Shown here in pieces: positions 31,948-40,592 of a stretch of 64,000 nucleotides of DNA. The stretch covers positions 62,001 through 126,000 of the forward strand of contig NZ_CP119792.1 of NCBI RefSeq assembly GCF_029338295.1, written 5' to 3'. Under the pieces are notes generated by a model. It made no database searches. It was not told where the DNA came from and saw nothing but the letters and a program-made list of their open reading frames with translations. The stretch is from Haladaptatus sp. QDMS2. GTDB lineage: Archaea; Halobacteriota; Halobacteria; Halobacteriales; Halococcaceae. The first letter of the stretch is position 1. Every line of letters starts with the position of its first letter. Both the position numbers and the translations under genes were made by a program.

Positions 31948-32769
31948 TCAGGTTGCAATCGTCGCTGGCTCTTCGTCAAGATTGATTCGACGCCCGTAGA
32001 TGAGCAGCCAGAGAATCAGCAGGACTTCACCGACGAATGTGAACGCAGCGACCTCGAACGAGTAGTTCGCGAGGAGCACACGGCCAAAGCTATCGATAAC
32101 GTAGCCCGCGCCGGCGATGACCAGGAGGACGCCGAGCACCTTCGGGATGTATCCAGATTTGTACGAGGGGACGGCACTGGACTGGTACATCAGATAGCCA
32201 AGTAACACCAGATGGAGGCCAACCAGAATCAGTGCTGCGTCCCAGATTTCGTAGAAGGCGTTGACGCCGAGGAGTGCCTGGGCGTATTGTTGCTCTGTGG
32301 TAAACACCGCACCCACATCGCCAGCATTCAAAATCGAGAGCACACCCGTGAGCTGGGCGATGGCGACCATGAAAATACCGGCGAACACCATCCTGAACCA
32401 CGCGGTGAGCAGCGCGACGCCGCGGTTTACCGGCCTGAACACAGCATACAGTGCCCAGGCGACGATGAGGTCGAGGACAGCGACGGTCAAGAGACTCGCG
32501 ATACCGAGGCGGAACGCCCCTTCAGCGTTGAGAATCGCGGTTGCGGTTGCCGTGGCATCGCCCGGTGTGATGAGTCCCCCTAGGATGACGAAATTCGCGT
32601 AGGCAGCGAGGGGAGTCATCGCCAGAAGCGCGATTCCAGCGAGTATACTTCCCCGTCGCACGGATCGGTTCGCGATAGCCGACCGCTCGATATCTGTAGG
32701 GTGGCCATCAGGCGCTCTGAACGTAGCTCCAGCCATTCGTCTTTGATGGGCACGAGGCAGCATATCCAT
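31948..32769 (-). CDS. DUF4386-type membrane protein
   Basis: The protein is 273 aa (or 262 from the second Met, M-A-G-A-T-F). After an N-terminal cytoplasmic stretch with many polar residues come six to seven hydrophobic segments: I-L-A-G-I-A-L-L-A-M-T-P-L-A-A-Y-A, then A-F-R-L-G-I-A-S-L-L-T-V-A-V-L-D-L-I-V-A-W-A-L-Y, V-F-A-G-I-F-M-V-A, I-W-D-A-A-L-I-L-V-G-L-H-L-V-L-L-G, and a final V-G-E-V-L-L-I-L-W-L-L-I-Y-G. The order and the N-x-x-F-E-I-W-D-A-L-like segment match DUF4386. The function is unknown. Confidence 0.75.
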   Translation of the reverse strand: MDMLPRAHQRRMAGATFRAPDGHPTDIERSAIANRSVRRGSILAGIALLAMTPLAAYANFVILGGLITPGDATATATAILNAEGAFRLGIASLLTVAVLDLIVAWALYAVFRPVNRGVALLTAWFRMVFAGIFMVAIAQLTGVLSILNAGDVGAVFTTEQQYAQALLGVNAFYEIWDAALILVGLHLVLLGYLMYQSSAVPSYKSGYIPKVLGVLLVIAGAGYVIDSFGRVLLANYSFEVAAFTFVGEVLLILWLLIYGRRINLDEEPATIAT

Positions 32770-33017
32770 GTCGCCTCGATAACCTGATACGGGTGTCTGA
32801 GCGCCAGTGGACGGAAAAATACGGAATGTCCGTCCTCCCGGAGCTTCGCGTGTGAATTTCCCCTGACGGCAGAATCTCCTGAGATTGCACTACTTTGACG
32901 GTCGATTCACGCTCCCACTTCCCATCGGAGTGCATCCACTGTTGCGGCGACACCCTCGACCGCTCTTACCACCGGGCGAAAGGCTATATCACACGTCCAG
33001 CAATGCACTGACAAGTG

Positions 33018-34274
33018 ATGACAACTATCAATCGGGTGCACGCGAGAGAGATTCTCGACTGTCGGCTCGAACCGACGCTCAGAGTGATGGTCGAGACGGA
33101 GGGTGCAAGCGGGCAGGCCGACGTTCCCTGCGGTCGTTCGCGGGGCAAACACGAAGCCGTCGACCTTCGTGATGGTGGCGACAGGTACGCCGGTCGCGGG
33201 GTGCAAACGGCGGTCGAAAACGTCAACGAACGCATCGCGCCACAACTCGTCGGGCGTGAGGTCCTCGCCCAGCGGGCCATCGACGAGGTGCTGCTCGAAC
33301 TCGATGGTACGGACCAGAAGTCGAATCTGGGCGGAAACGCGACTACGGGCGTCTCACTCGCCGTTGCGAAGTGCGCCGCGAACAGCCGGAAACTCCCCCT
33401 GTATCGCTATTTGGGCGACGTGGGGGCGCGCACCCTCCCGGTTCCGTTTTTCGACCTCATCGAGGGCGGAGAACTCGCGGCGGGCACACTGGATTTCCAG
33501 GAACACCAGGTGGTCCCCACCGGCGCGGAGTCGTTCTCACAGGCGATTCAAATGTGCGCCGAGGTGTACTACGAACTCGGTGACCAACTGGCGCGTGACT
33601 ACGGCGACCGCTCTCGAAACGTCGGCGTCGAGGGGGGCTACACACCGGGCGGCATGAACGACCCACGAGACGCCTTCGAAGCGGAATTGCAGGCCATCGA
33701 GGAATTGGGCTACGGGGACGAATTCGTCCTCGCCGCAGACGTCGCTGCCTCGCACTTCTACGACGAGAATTCGGGAACTTACGCGCTGATGGACGAGCAG
33801 TACACGCGTGGAGAACTCCTCGATTTCTACGCCGAGTTGACCGAGACGTATCCGGTGGTTTCGCTCGAAGACCCGCTTGAGGAAGACGATTTCGAGGGCT
33901 ACAGGGAACTCGCCGACACGCTCGACATTCAGATTATCGGTGACGACCTCTTCGTCACGAATCCGAAGCGACTCCAGCGCGGTATCGACGAAGGCGCGGC
34001 GAACGCGCTTCTCTTGAAGGTAAACCAGGTCGGAACCCTCTCGGAGGCGCTCGACGCCGCCTCGCTCGCTGTAGAAAACGGGTACGCGGTGCAGGTTTCG
34101 GAACGCTCGGGACAGACGCCGGACACTTGGCTCGCGGACCTCGCCGTCGGTCTCGACGCCGGGCAAATCAAGACTGGCGTGAGTCGCGGCGAACGGACCG
34201 AACAGTACAACCGACTCCTCGAAATCGAAGCGGAACAGGAACGAACCGCGTACGCTGGCCCGTTCTGGGACTGA
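33018..34274 (+). CDS. Enolase-superfamily paralogue lacking canonical catalytic residues
   Basis: The protein is 418 aa and full enolase length; GTG at 33015 is an alternative start. Kept residues are the metal ligands (Asp in L-A-A-D-V-A-A-S, Glu in S-L-E-D-P-L, Asp in I-G-D-D-L-F-V-T-N), the base Lys (L-L-L-K-V-N-Q) and Glu of V-E-G-G-Y. Changed are S-H-R-S-G-E to S-E-R-S-G-Q, the G-G-x-H-A His segment (now E-G-G-E-L-A), the G-A-S-T-G loop (G-R-S-R-G) and the E-I-L-D-S-R-G-N-P start (E-I-L-D-C-R-L-E-P). It is probably not the housekeeping enolase. The next gene is a glycerate kinase. Confidence 0.85.
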   Translation: MTTINRVHAREILDCRLEPTLRVMVETEGASGQADVPCGRSRGKHEAVDLRDGGDRYAGRGVQTAVENVNERIAPQLVGREVLAQRAIDEVLLELDGTDQKSNLGGNATTGVSLAVAKCAANSRKLPLYRYLGDVGARTLPVPFFDLIEGGELAAGTLDFQEHQVVPTGAESFSQAIQMCAEVYYELGDQLARDYGDRSRNVGVEGGYTPGGMNDPRDAFEAELQAIEELGYGDEFVLAADVAASHFYDENSGTYALMDEQYTRGELLDFYAELTETYPVVSLEDPLEEDDFEGYRELADTLDIQIIGDDLFVTNPKRLQRGIDEGAANALLLKVNQVGTLSEALDAASLAVENGYAVQVSERSGQTPDTWLADLAVGLDAGQIKTGVSRGERTEQYNRLLEIEAEQERTAYAGPFWD

Positions 34275-34312
34275 TTCATGACGTACGTTGTCATCATCAA
34301 AGCGGGTCAGCG

Positions 34313-35680
34313 ATGATTCAAAACAAATCGGAACTCACCGACCACGGGGAACGGGACGCCCGCGTATCGTTGCTCGACATCGGTGAGCATTCCTTAGCCC
34401 ACATTCACCCACAGCAGCTCATCGACGACCACCTGACGGTTGACGGAAGCGTGCTGGCGGTGGACGGCGAACGATACGACCTGTCGACAGCCGGGGACGT
34501 GTTCATCGTCGGTGCGGGGAAGGGCTCTTCGGCTCTCGCGGGAGCCCTCCGCGAACGTCTCGGTGACCGCGTAACCGACGGCGTCGTCGTCGAAAAACAC
34601 GGGCAGGGCGATTCTGTTCCCGGTATCGACGTGTACGAAGCGGGCCACCCGATACCGGACGACGACGGACGGCGTGCAACGCAGGCACTCCTGGAGCTGG
34701 TCGAAGCAGCCGGTGCGGACGACCTGGTGTTCGTCTGCATCACGGGTGGTGCGTCGGCACAGCTGGTCGCGCCTCCCTCGGACGTTTCGGTCGCGGACCT
34801 TGCGTCGATGACCGAACTCCTCCTGCATGGAGGCCTCCCCATCGAGGAAATCAACACCGTCCGAAAACACGTTTCCACCATCAAGGGCGGACGACTCACC
34901 GAGCGAATCGCGCCAGCAACCTGCGTCTCGCTCATCATTGTCGACGAAGTCGCGGGTGACCCCTGGGGGCCGACCGTCCCGGACATGACGACGTACGACG
35001 ACGCGATTGGCGTGCTCGCTCGGCGTAACCTCTGGGAGCGGGTTCCAGCGTCGATACGCTCGCATCTCGAAGCCAGGCACCGGGGCGAGGTTGCTGAGAC
35101 GCCGCCGCCGGAATCCTTGACGGGAGTTCCCGGCCAGACGGTCGTCCTCGCAAACGCCACCGATCTGTGCGAAGCGGCGGTCGCCGGTGCGAAGAAGCGC
35201 GGATTCAATTCGATGCTCCTTTCGAGCGTCATTGAGGGCGAAAGCCGCACGGTCGGGACGGTGCTCGCTTCGATTGCGAAGGAGATTCGCCACCACGATC
35301 GCCCCATCGAACCGCCGTGCGTCGTCGTCTCAGGTGGCGAAACGACGGTGACGATTTCCGACGAGGCTGGCACGGGCGGGCCGAATCAAGAACTCGCCCT
35401 ACAGTTCGCGGTAGACGCAGCCGAGTTACCGGGGGTGGCATTGCTCGCGCTCGGGACCGACGGAACGGATGGCCCAACCGACATCGCGGGCGGCCTCGTC
35501 GACGGAACGACGGCGCGTCGCGCTCGCGAGAACGATATCGACCTCTTTTCGCACCTGACGGGTCACGACACCTCGCCTGCGTTGGCCGAACTCGGTGACG
35601 CAGTCCTGACCGGTGCGACCGGAACGAACGTGATGGACCTTCGGCTCTTGCTCGTCACTCGTGAGTCACAGAAGGGCTAA
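34313..35680 (+). CDS. Glycerate 2-kinase (DUF4147/MOFRL family)
   Basis: The protein is 455 aa from M-I-Q-N-K-S-E-L-T, 38 bp after the enolase-like gene on the same strand. The N-terminal half has the family's D-V-F-I-V-G-A-G-K-G-S-S-A-L-A and D-V-Y-E-A-G-H-P-I-P-D-D segments, then I-T-G-G-A-S-A-Q-L-V and H-V-S-T-I-K-G-G-R-L. The C-terminal MOFRL half carries S-G-G-E-T-T-V and G-P-N-Q-E-L-A-L-Q, ending G-T-D-G-T-D-G-P-T-D and G-T-N-V-M-D-L-R. These kinases make 2-phosphoglycerate, the enolase substrate, which gives the pair a metabolic logic. Confidence 0.9.
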   Translation: MIQNKSELTDHGERDARVSLLDIGEHSLAHIHPQQLIDDHLTVDGSVLAVDGERYDLSTAGDVFIVGAGKGSSALAGALRERLGDRVTDGVVVEKHGQGDSVPGIDVYEAGHPIPDDDGRRATQALLELVEAAGADDLVFVCITGGASAQLVAPPSDVSVADLASMTELLLHGGLPIEEINTVRKHVSTIKGGRLTERIAPATCVSLIIVDEVAGDPWGPTVPDMTTYDDAIGVLARRNLWERVPASIRSHLEARHRGEVAETPPPESLTGVPGQTVVLANATDLCEAAVAGAKKRGFNSMLLSSVIEGESRTVGTVLASIAKEIRHHDRPIEPPCVVVSGGETTVTISDEAGTGGPNQELALQFAVDAAELPGVALLALGTDGTDGPTDIAGGLVDGTTARRARENDIDLFSHLTGHDTSPALAELGDAVLTGATGTNVMDLRLLLVTRESQKG

Positions 35681-35705
35681 TGTCGTCTCTGCCCGAGTAG
35701 AGGGT

Positions 35706-35921
35706 ATGGGAGCGTACACCGGGACGACGGCGCTTATCGAGGCCCTCCGCGACCCGCGACGCAACGTGGCCGCGCTGCTCGTCGTCGCCGCTGCGCTCTT
35801 TGGCGCAATGCAAATCGGGTCCAGGGAGGCGTACTACACCGCCTCGCTGGTCATCTTTACCGTCTGGATGGCCTGGTTCATCCTGACGGCCATCGAGTGG
35901 CTCAAGCGGGCGGACTTTTAG
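35706..35921 (+). CDS. Small two-helix membrane protein (71 aa)
   Basis: The protein is 71 aa from M-G-A-Y-T-G-T-T; the longer version from 35661 overlaps the preceding gene's end. A hydrophobic helix (V-A-A-L-L-V-V-A-A-A-L-F-G-A-M) at about residues 21-36 and a second (A-S-L-V-I-F-T-V-W-M-A-W-F-I-L-T-A) at about 45-62 are separated by a short polar loop. The C-terminus is cationic. Function unknown. It is co-directional with the glycerate kinase but separated by 25 bp, so it may be co-transcribed. Confidence 0.65.
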   Translation: MGAYTGTTALIEALRDPRRNVAALLVVAAALFGAMQIGSREAYYTASLVIFTVWMAWFILTAIEWLKRADF

Positions 35922-35978
35922 CTGGTTGTACGGTCTGACGCCGTCGTCGCGCTCGATTCAAATCGAATACTGCGCCCC

Positions 35979-36443
35979 CTATCCGACGAGTTTGGCCAAT
36001 TTCTCGAGCGAGTCGTTCCAGCCTGCGGTGGCGTCCTCGGAGGGGATGGCCACAGGGATGCCTGCCTGGTGGACTGTCACTTTCGTCCCATCGGGGACTT
36101 CCTCGAAGGTGATGGTGACCGTCATCTCGCCGGCCATGGCCGGGTCGTCGGTTTCGAACTCGTCAGTGTGGACGATGCGCTCTCCGGGCACGAGTTCGAG
36201 GTACGTCCCCCCGAAGGAGTGGTCGTACGCGGCGAATTCCTCTGTCTCTCCCGTGAACGTAATACGGAACGTCCCTCCTTCTTTGGGTTCTAGGTGGTGT
36301 ACCGTGGCGCTGAATCCGGTCGGCGGGAGCCACGCAGCGAGCTGGTCGGGGTCGAGAAACGCCTCGTAAACCCGTTCCGGTGGCGCCTTGATGACGCGAC
36401 TCACCGTAATGCTCCCGCGCTCTCTCGTTTCAGTGTCGGTCAT
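35979..36443 (-). CDS. SRPBCC/AHSA1-type protein, second of the operon
   Basis: The protein is 154 aa from M-T-D-T-E-T-R-E-R-G. The START/AHSA1 fold is recognisable: I-K-A-P-P-E-R-V-Y-E-A-F-L-D-P-D-Q-L-A-A-W near residue 18, G-G-T-F-R-I-T-F near 61, E-R-I-V-H-T-D-E-F-E near 87, and W-N-D-S-L-E-K-L-A at the end. Such proteins bind small hydrophobic ligands in a cavity. Its ATG overlaps the stop of the paralogous gene before it by 4 bp. Three genes form an ArsR-SRPBCC-SRPBCC operon. Confidence 0.9.
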   Translation of the reverse strand: MTDTETRERGSITVSRVIKAPPERVYEAFLDPDQLAAWLPPTGFSATVHHLEPKEGGTFRITFTGETEEFAAYDHSFGGTYLELVPGERIVHTDEFETDDPAMAGEMTVTITFEEVPDGTKVTVHQAGIPVAIPSEDATAGWNDSLEKLAKLVG

Positions 36444-36985
36444 GCGTCCACCTCCTCGTGTGCAGTCGCTTTCCCTTCGACCAGTTCTGCGAGTCGGTCC
36501 CAGGTTTCGCGGGCACCCGCTTCCATCCCTGAAGCGACGCTTGCGTCGCGGTCTGCGACGCTCTGGAAGACGGACCTGACCGTCAACAAGGTCATTCCGT
36601 CCACCTCCTCGAAGGTCGCCGTCTCCATCGATACGTGTCCGGGTGCGCCTTCGTATTCGAACGTCTGGACGATGCGCTCTGCGGGGACGACATCGTGATA
36701 GACGCCGTGGAAGGCGTGCTCGTTTCCGTCGGCGTCGATGTTGAGAAAGCGCCACGACCCACCGGGCCGGGCGTCCATCGTCTCAACCTCGGTCGTGTAC
36801 CGCCTCGGTCCCCACCACTTGGGGATGTGCTCGGGATTCACGTTCGCCTCGAAGACACGGTCTCGTGGCGCGTCGAAGTGCCGTGAGATGCTGAGTTCGT
36901 GCGTTCCCGCTTCGACGGTCAGGTTCGTCTCACCTGGTCGTTGCGCGTTCGATTCTACCCCACCATTCGTTTCGTCAGTAGTCAT
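36440..36985 (-). CDS. SRPBCC/AHSA1-type protein, first of the operon
   Basis: The protein is 181 aa from M-T-T-D-E-T-N-G-G; the longer ORF to 37060 would run back into the regulator gene. The AHSA1 fold is present: I-S-R-H-F-D-A-P-R-D-R-V-F-E-A-N-V-N-P-E-H-I-P-K-W-W near residue 34, G-G-S-W-R-F-L near 74, and W-D-R-L-A-E-L-V near the end. The F-D-A-P-x2-x-V-F x ~ P-x2-x-x-W-W-G-P signature is that of AHSA1 proteins often encoded beside ArsR regulators. Both its start and stop overlap neighbouring genes by 4 bp. Confidence 0.9.
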   Translation of the reverse strand: MTTDETNGGVESNAQRPGETNLTVEAGTHELSISRHFDAPRDRVFEANVNPEHIPKWWGPRRYTTEVETMDARPGGSWRFLNIDADGNEHAFHGVYHDVVPAERIVQTFEYEGAPGHVSMETATFEEVDGMTLLTVRSVFQSVADRDASVASGMEAGARETWDRLAELVEGKATAHEEVDA

Positions 36986-37332
36986 GGGTCTTGGTTCTCC
37001 AGATGGTCTGCGAGTGCGTCGAACCGGTCTTCCCAGAAGACACGGTAGCGGGTCAACCACCCGAACGCTGCTGACAGCGGTGCGGCGTGGAGGTGTGCTC
37101 TGCGAACGCGGCCGTCTTGTTCGAATTCGATGAGGTCGGCGTCTTCGAGTACTTGCAGATGTTTTGACACTGCCGCGAGCGAGACGTCGTGAGGCGCTGC
37201 GAGCGCCCCGACACTCTCTGGACCGTCCGCAATCTCCTCGAGAATCGCTCGTCGAATCGGGTGGGCGAGCGCCTGAAAGATTGCGTCGAGGTCTGGTTCG
37301 TTCGGCACTTGTTCAACCATCTGGTTAAACAT
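36982..37332 (-). CDS. ArsR-family transcriptional regulator
   Basis: The protein is 116 aa. The winged helix reads I-F-Q-A-L-A-H-P-I-R-R-A-I-L-E-E-I near residue 19, V-G-A-L-A-A-P-H-D-V-S-L-A-A-V-S-K-H-L-Q-V-L as the HTH, and L-I-E-F-E-Q-D-G-R-V-R-R-A-H-L as the wing. Metal-binding Cys of ArsR/SmtB are missing, as in the group that pairs with SRPBCC (AHSA1) proteins. It leads the operon, and its stop overlaps the SRPBCC start (ATGA). Autoregulation of this operon is the family expectation. The ATG is preceded by AT-rich sequence with a possible TATA element. Confidence 0.9.
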   Translation of the reverse strand: MFNQMVEQVPNEPDLDAIFQALAHPIRRAILEEIADGPESVGALAAPHDVSLAAVSKHLQVLEDADLIEFEQDGRVRRAHLHAAPLSAAFGWLTRYRVFWEDRFDALADHLENQDP

Positions 37333-37449
37333 AGGCTGCCCCTATATTTAACCATTTAGTTGAATGTGAAAGTGTGTCGAATTTGCCGACGAGACCGGTG
37401 CTGCCGACCACCACACCTTCAACGGCGTCGTCTGTGACCTCTCGCTGGA

Positions 37450-38199
37450 CTATCGCGAGTTAACTCGTTCGACGGCGTTCACGAGTCGGGACGCCCCGTT
37501 CTCCAACTCGACCACTGGGTCTGCAGGTTCGTCGTGTTCGAAAATCGCCCACTCGACGCCTTGGGCTTGAGCGATTCGCATGGCCTGGGAAGCGTCGAGG
37601 TCACCATCGCCGAGACTTGCGAATTCGCCGGTCGCAAAGTACATGTCCTTGACGTGGATGGAGGGGACGCGGTCGCCGAGTGCTTCAAGGCGTGCGTAGG
37701 GGTCTTCGCCCGCAGTTCCGACCCATCCGAGGTCGAGTTCGAACTCGACACGGTCGTCTACACGGTCGAGCAATACGTCGAAGGCGACCTCGCCATCAAC
37801 GTCGGCGAATTCGTGGGCGTGGTTGTGGTAGAGAAAACGAAGCCCGTGCGAATCGAGCGTTCGAGCAAAGCCTGAGAGGAGGTCGGCGGTCGCTTCGACA
37901 CGGTCGCGTGAATCGAAATATGAAGGGTCGAGGTAGGGAAGGACTACCGTCTCACAGTCAAGCGTCTCACAGGCCTCAGCGAGTGCGGCCTCGTCGGTTT
38001 CGAGGGTTTCGACGCTCGCCGAGAGATTCGCCAGTTCGAGGTCGTGGGAGGCGAGGGTGGAAGCAACGTCCGTCGGTGAGTTCATCGATTCGTATGCAAA
38101 TTCGACACCATCGAGGGGCGTAGAAGCCACGCGGGCGACCAACTGGTCGAGCGACTCGTCGAGGGCACGCAGGGTGTAGAGTTGAATCGCAGTTCGCAT
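37450..38199 (-). CDS. Sugar phosphate isomerase/epimerase (xylose isomerase-like TIM barrel)
   Basis: The protein is 249 aa. I-Q-L-Y-T-L-R-A-L at the start, G-V-E-F-A-Y-E-S near residue 31, L-R-F-L-Y-H-N-H-A-H-E-F near 124, E-L-D-L-G-W-V near 152 and I-H-V-K-D-M-Y near 178 give the metal-binding Glu, His and Asp ligands of the AP-endonuclease/xylose-isomerase-like family. The final E-H-D-E-P is the common F-x-E-x-D/E position. A ketose-aldose isomerase or hydroxypyruvate-isomerase-like role is likely, but the substrate is unknown. No operon partner is present. Confidence 0.85.
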   Translation of the reverse strand: MRTAIQLYTLRALDESLDQLVARVASTPLDGVEFAYESMNSPTDVASTLASHDLELANLSASVETLETDEAALAEACETLDCETVVLPYLDPSYFDSRDRVEATADLLSGFARTLDSHGLRFLYHNHAHEFADVDGEVAFDVLLDRVDDRVEFELDLGWVGTAGEDPYARLEALGDRVPSIHVKDMYFATGEFASLGDGDLDASQAMRIAQAQGVEWAIFEHDEPADPVVELENGASRLVNAVERVNSR

Positions 38200-38348
38200 A
38201 GCTGACCCACTGAGGTGAGCCCCTTAGTGATTCCCCCGAGCAACGTTCGTAGGAACACCAACTGCTGTTCGTGATACGTGACTTGATGGTAATAATTCTG
38301 GGAAAGTACGATAAAATAGAATATTTGAAGTAGGTAATGTTAATCTGA

Positions 38349-39167
38349 TTGAATGTGGCTAAAAAGACTACTCGGCCGGGCTCTTTTCGTTCACGCCGTC
38401 GATTCCTCAAATCCGCGGCTGGCGGTCTGAGCCTCGCGGCGCTAGGAACGTACGGTGTGGCGGCGAACGAGGATATCCCGGGTGTCCGGCGACGGTACCG
38501 AATTTGTCCGAACGAACCGGACGAGACGTGGGTTCACAAGTACGAGGCGGTACGCCCCGGACCGACCACGATGATCGTCGCTGGGCTTCATGGTGATGAG
38601 GAGTCGGGCTGGCGTGCCGCAGACAAGATGATCGACTGGCGCGTCGAAACCGGTCGTATCGTGGTCATCCCGCGTGCGAGTGCCCGAGCAGTCGAAAAGC
38701 GAGTAAGAGGACTCGACAGTGACCCGAATCGTGACTATCCACCGACCGGGGAGTGTTACACCGAGATTGCGCGAGAAATTTGGGGTGAGGTCGAACGGTA
38801 CGACCCGGATTTACTCCTCAGCTTGCACTCGAGTTACGGCATCTACAAGAGTGGCGACGGTGGCGTGGGACAGGCGATTTTCCCGACCCAGCACGGCGAT
38901 GCTCGCGAGATGAGCCAGAAAACGTGTGAAGCGCTCAACCGTGGATACGGACTCGATGGAAAGTGGCGGTACCGACTCGGAAACACGCTGAGCGAGCGCC
39001 ACACCAAACTCATGCATCGGGCGGGTGCGCAACTGAATACCCGGGGTGTAATTGCAGAAACCACTGAGAAGTGGCCGTCACTCGAAGACCAGATGACGTG
39101 GCAGCGTTTTACGGTCAGACACCTCATGCAGCAGATTGGTCACAGAAAAGGCCTGTATTCTGAGTGA
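38349..39167 (+). CDS. Tat-exported M14/aspartoacylase-like zinc hydrolase
   Basis: The protein is 272 aa with a TTG start (a GTG two codons later is an alternative). The leader S-R-R-R-F-L-K-S-A-A-G-G-L-S-L-A-A-L-G is a twin-arginine signal. The mature part has V-A-G-L-H-G-D-E-E-S-G (H-x2-E zinc pair, near residue 77), D-S-D-P-N-R-D-Y-P-P near 120 and L-L-L-S-L-H-S-S-Y near 155 with a second His ligand. This is the aspartoacylase/carboxypeptidase M14 pattern, here lacking an intracellular partner. A secreted peptidase or amidohydrolase is the most likely role. Confidence 0.8.
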   Translation: MNVAKKTTRPGSFRSRRRFLKSAAGGLSLAALGTYGVAANEDIPGVRRRYRICPNEPDETWVHKYEAVRPGPTTMIVAGLHGDEESGWRAADKMIDWRVETGRIVVIPRASARAVEKRVRGLDSDPNRDYPPTGECYTEIAREIWGEVERYDPDLLLSLHSSYGIYKSGDGGVGQAIFPTQHGDAREMSQKTCEALNRGYGLDGKWRYRLGNTLSERHTKLMHRAGAQLNTRGVIAETTEKWPSLEDQMTWQRFTVRHLMQQIGHRKGLYSE

Positions 39168-39380
39168 GTGTTCGAGGGAGTAACGATACCTTAGACACAC
39201 TACTGACAAACTGAACCGCGGGTAGTGGTTACCGGAGTTACAAGGAGACCTGCTCTACGGGGCTCGCATCGTGGCCGGCGAAAGGTGAGCGGGGGTTTTG
39301 AGCGTACGAGCGTCCCGTATCGGGTTGTGGTCGGCGGTGGCCGATACAGTTCTCCGGATTTACCCGCTCTAGGTTGGTTG

Positions 39381-40445
39381 TTAGCTGAACTCGTTGCAGA
39401 CCGGAATTCCCATCGTGTCATAATCGCTCATCGAAGCGAGCGTTTCGGGTACCTCGTCAAGTGAAATCGTGGACGAGACGAGTTTCGTTGGGTCGAGCTT
39501 TCCGGTCTTGATCATGTCGAGCATCTCTGTGTAACGTGATGGTTGTAAGCCGAGCGACCCCCGAAAGTCGATTTCTTTCGCAACGAACTCGTCTGTGGGA
39601 AGCGGAACCTTCCCCTTCTCCTCTGAGGTGGTCAACCCAATTTGGACGTGGCGACCCCCTTTTCTGAGAGAATTTACTGCGTTCAGACAGGTCGTCTTGA
39701 TGCCGAGCGCATCGACCGAACAGTCTGCACCTCCGTTGGTTATCGCGCGAACCTCCTTCGCCGGGTCGTCGACGTCGCTCGCATTTATCGTCTCGACCGC
39801 GCCGAGGCTCTTTGCTTTCTCGAGTTTGTTGTCGAAGAGGTCGACGCCGATGACGTTCGCGCCGAGCGCATCGGCAATATGGACTGCGGAGAGACCGATA
39901 CCACCGAGGCCGTGGACCACGACGTCCTCGCCGTTTCCAACGTTACCACGGTGGGCCATCGCGTGGAACGATGTCATAAACCGACAGCCGATTCCTGCTG
40001 CTGTATCTGCGTCGATGCTGTCGGGCAGCGGGACGGCGTTGATATCAGCGTTCGGAATGTGGACCTCCTCTGCGAACGCACCGGGTGCTTCGTTCATGAA
40101 GCCGAGCCCGATGTGGTTTTCACAAATGTTCTCGTGACCATTGCGACAGAGGTCACATTTCCCGCACGCGAAATTAAACGGAATCGCGATGTGGTCGCCT
40201 TCAGAGACGCTTTCTACGTCTTCGCCGACTTCGACGACCGTTCCACAGGGCTCGTGACCGAGGACGTGCGGTGGGTCTGGCCGGTATCCGAACCAATCCC
40301 AGTCACCCTGCCAGCAGTGCCAGTCACTTCGACAGACCCCACAGCCGTCGACTTTGGCGACGACGCCGTGTGGTTCTGGTTCTGGTCGTTCGACTTCCTG
40401 TACTTCGAGCGGTTCTTGGAATTCCTCCAGTACTACAGCGCGCAT
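39381..40445 (-). CDS. Zinc-dependent alcohol dehydrogenase (MDR family)
   Basis: The protein is 354 aa. The catalytic zinc site is C-G-V-C-R-S-D-W-H near residue 35 and G-H-E-P near 62. The structural zinc is C-G-K-C-D-L-C-R-N-G-H-E-N-I-C near 95. The NAD-binding motif V-H-G-L-G-G-I-G-L-S is near 177. It starts with the usual M-R-A-V-V-L family motif. It is divergent from an aldehyde dehydrogenase gene; with two aldehyde dehydrogenases and a regulator it forms an alcohol-to-acid oxidation cluster. The intergenic 40446-40592 is AT-rich and must hold both promoters. Confidence 0.95.
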   Translation of the reverse strand: MRAVVLEEFQEPLEVQEVERPEPEPHGVVAKVDGCGVCRSDWHCWQGDWDWFGYRPDPPHVLGHEPCGTVVEVGEDVESVSEGDHIAIPFNFACGKCDLCRNGHENICENHIGLGFMNEAPGAFAEEVHIPNADINAVPLPDSIDADTAAGIGCRFMTSFHAMAHRGNVGNGEDVVVHGLGGIGLSAVHIADALGANVIGVDLFDNKLEKAKSLGAVETINASDVDDPAKEVRAITNGGADCSVDALGIKTTCLNAVNSLRKGGRHVQIGLTTSEEKGKVPLPTDEFVAKEIDFRGSLGLQPSRYTEMLDMIKTGKLDPTKLVSSTISLDEVPETLASMSDYDTMGIPVCNEFS

Positions 40446-40592
40446 TGCAATCCATGAACTATCATGATATATTAAAAATTTACCGGTTTGTGCAAATAGC
40501 AGTAATTTGTAATCGCAAAATACGAAATCGGGTTTTATAATAATGCATAATTAGAAACAATTAAGGGGGCGTGCGATACACTCCCTAACGCG

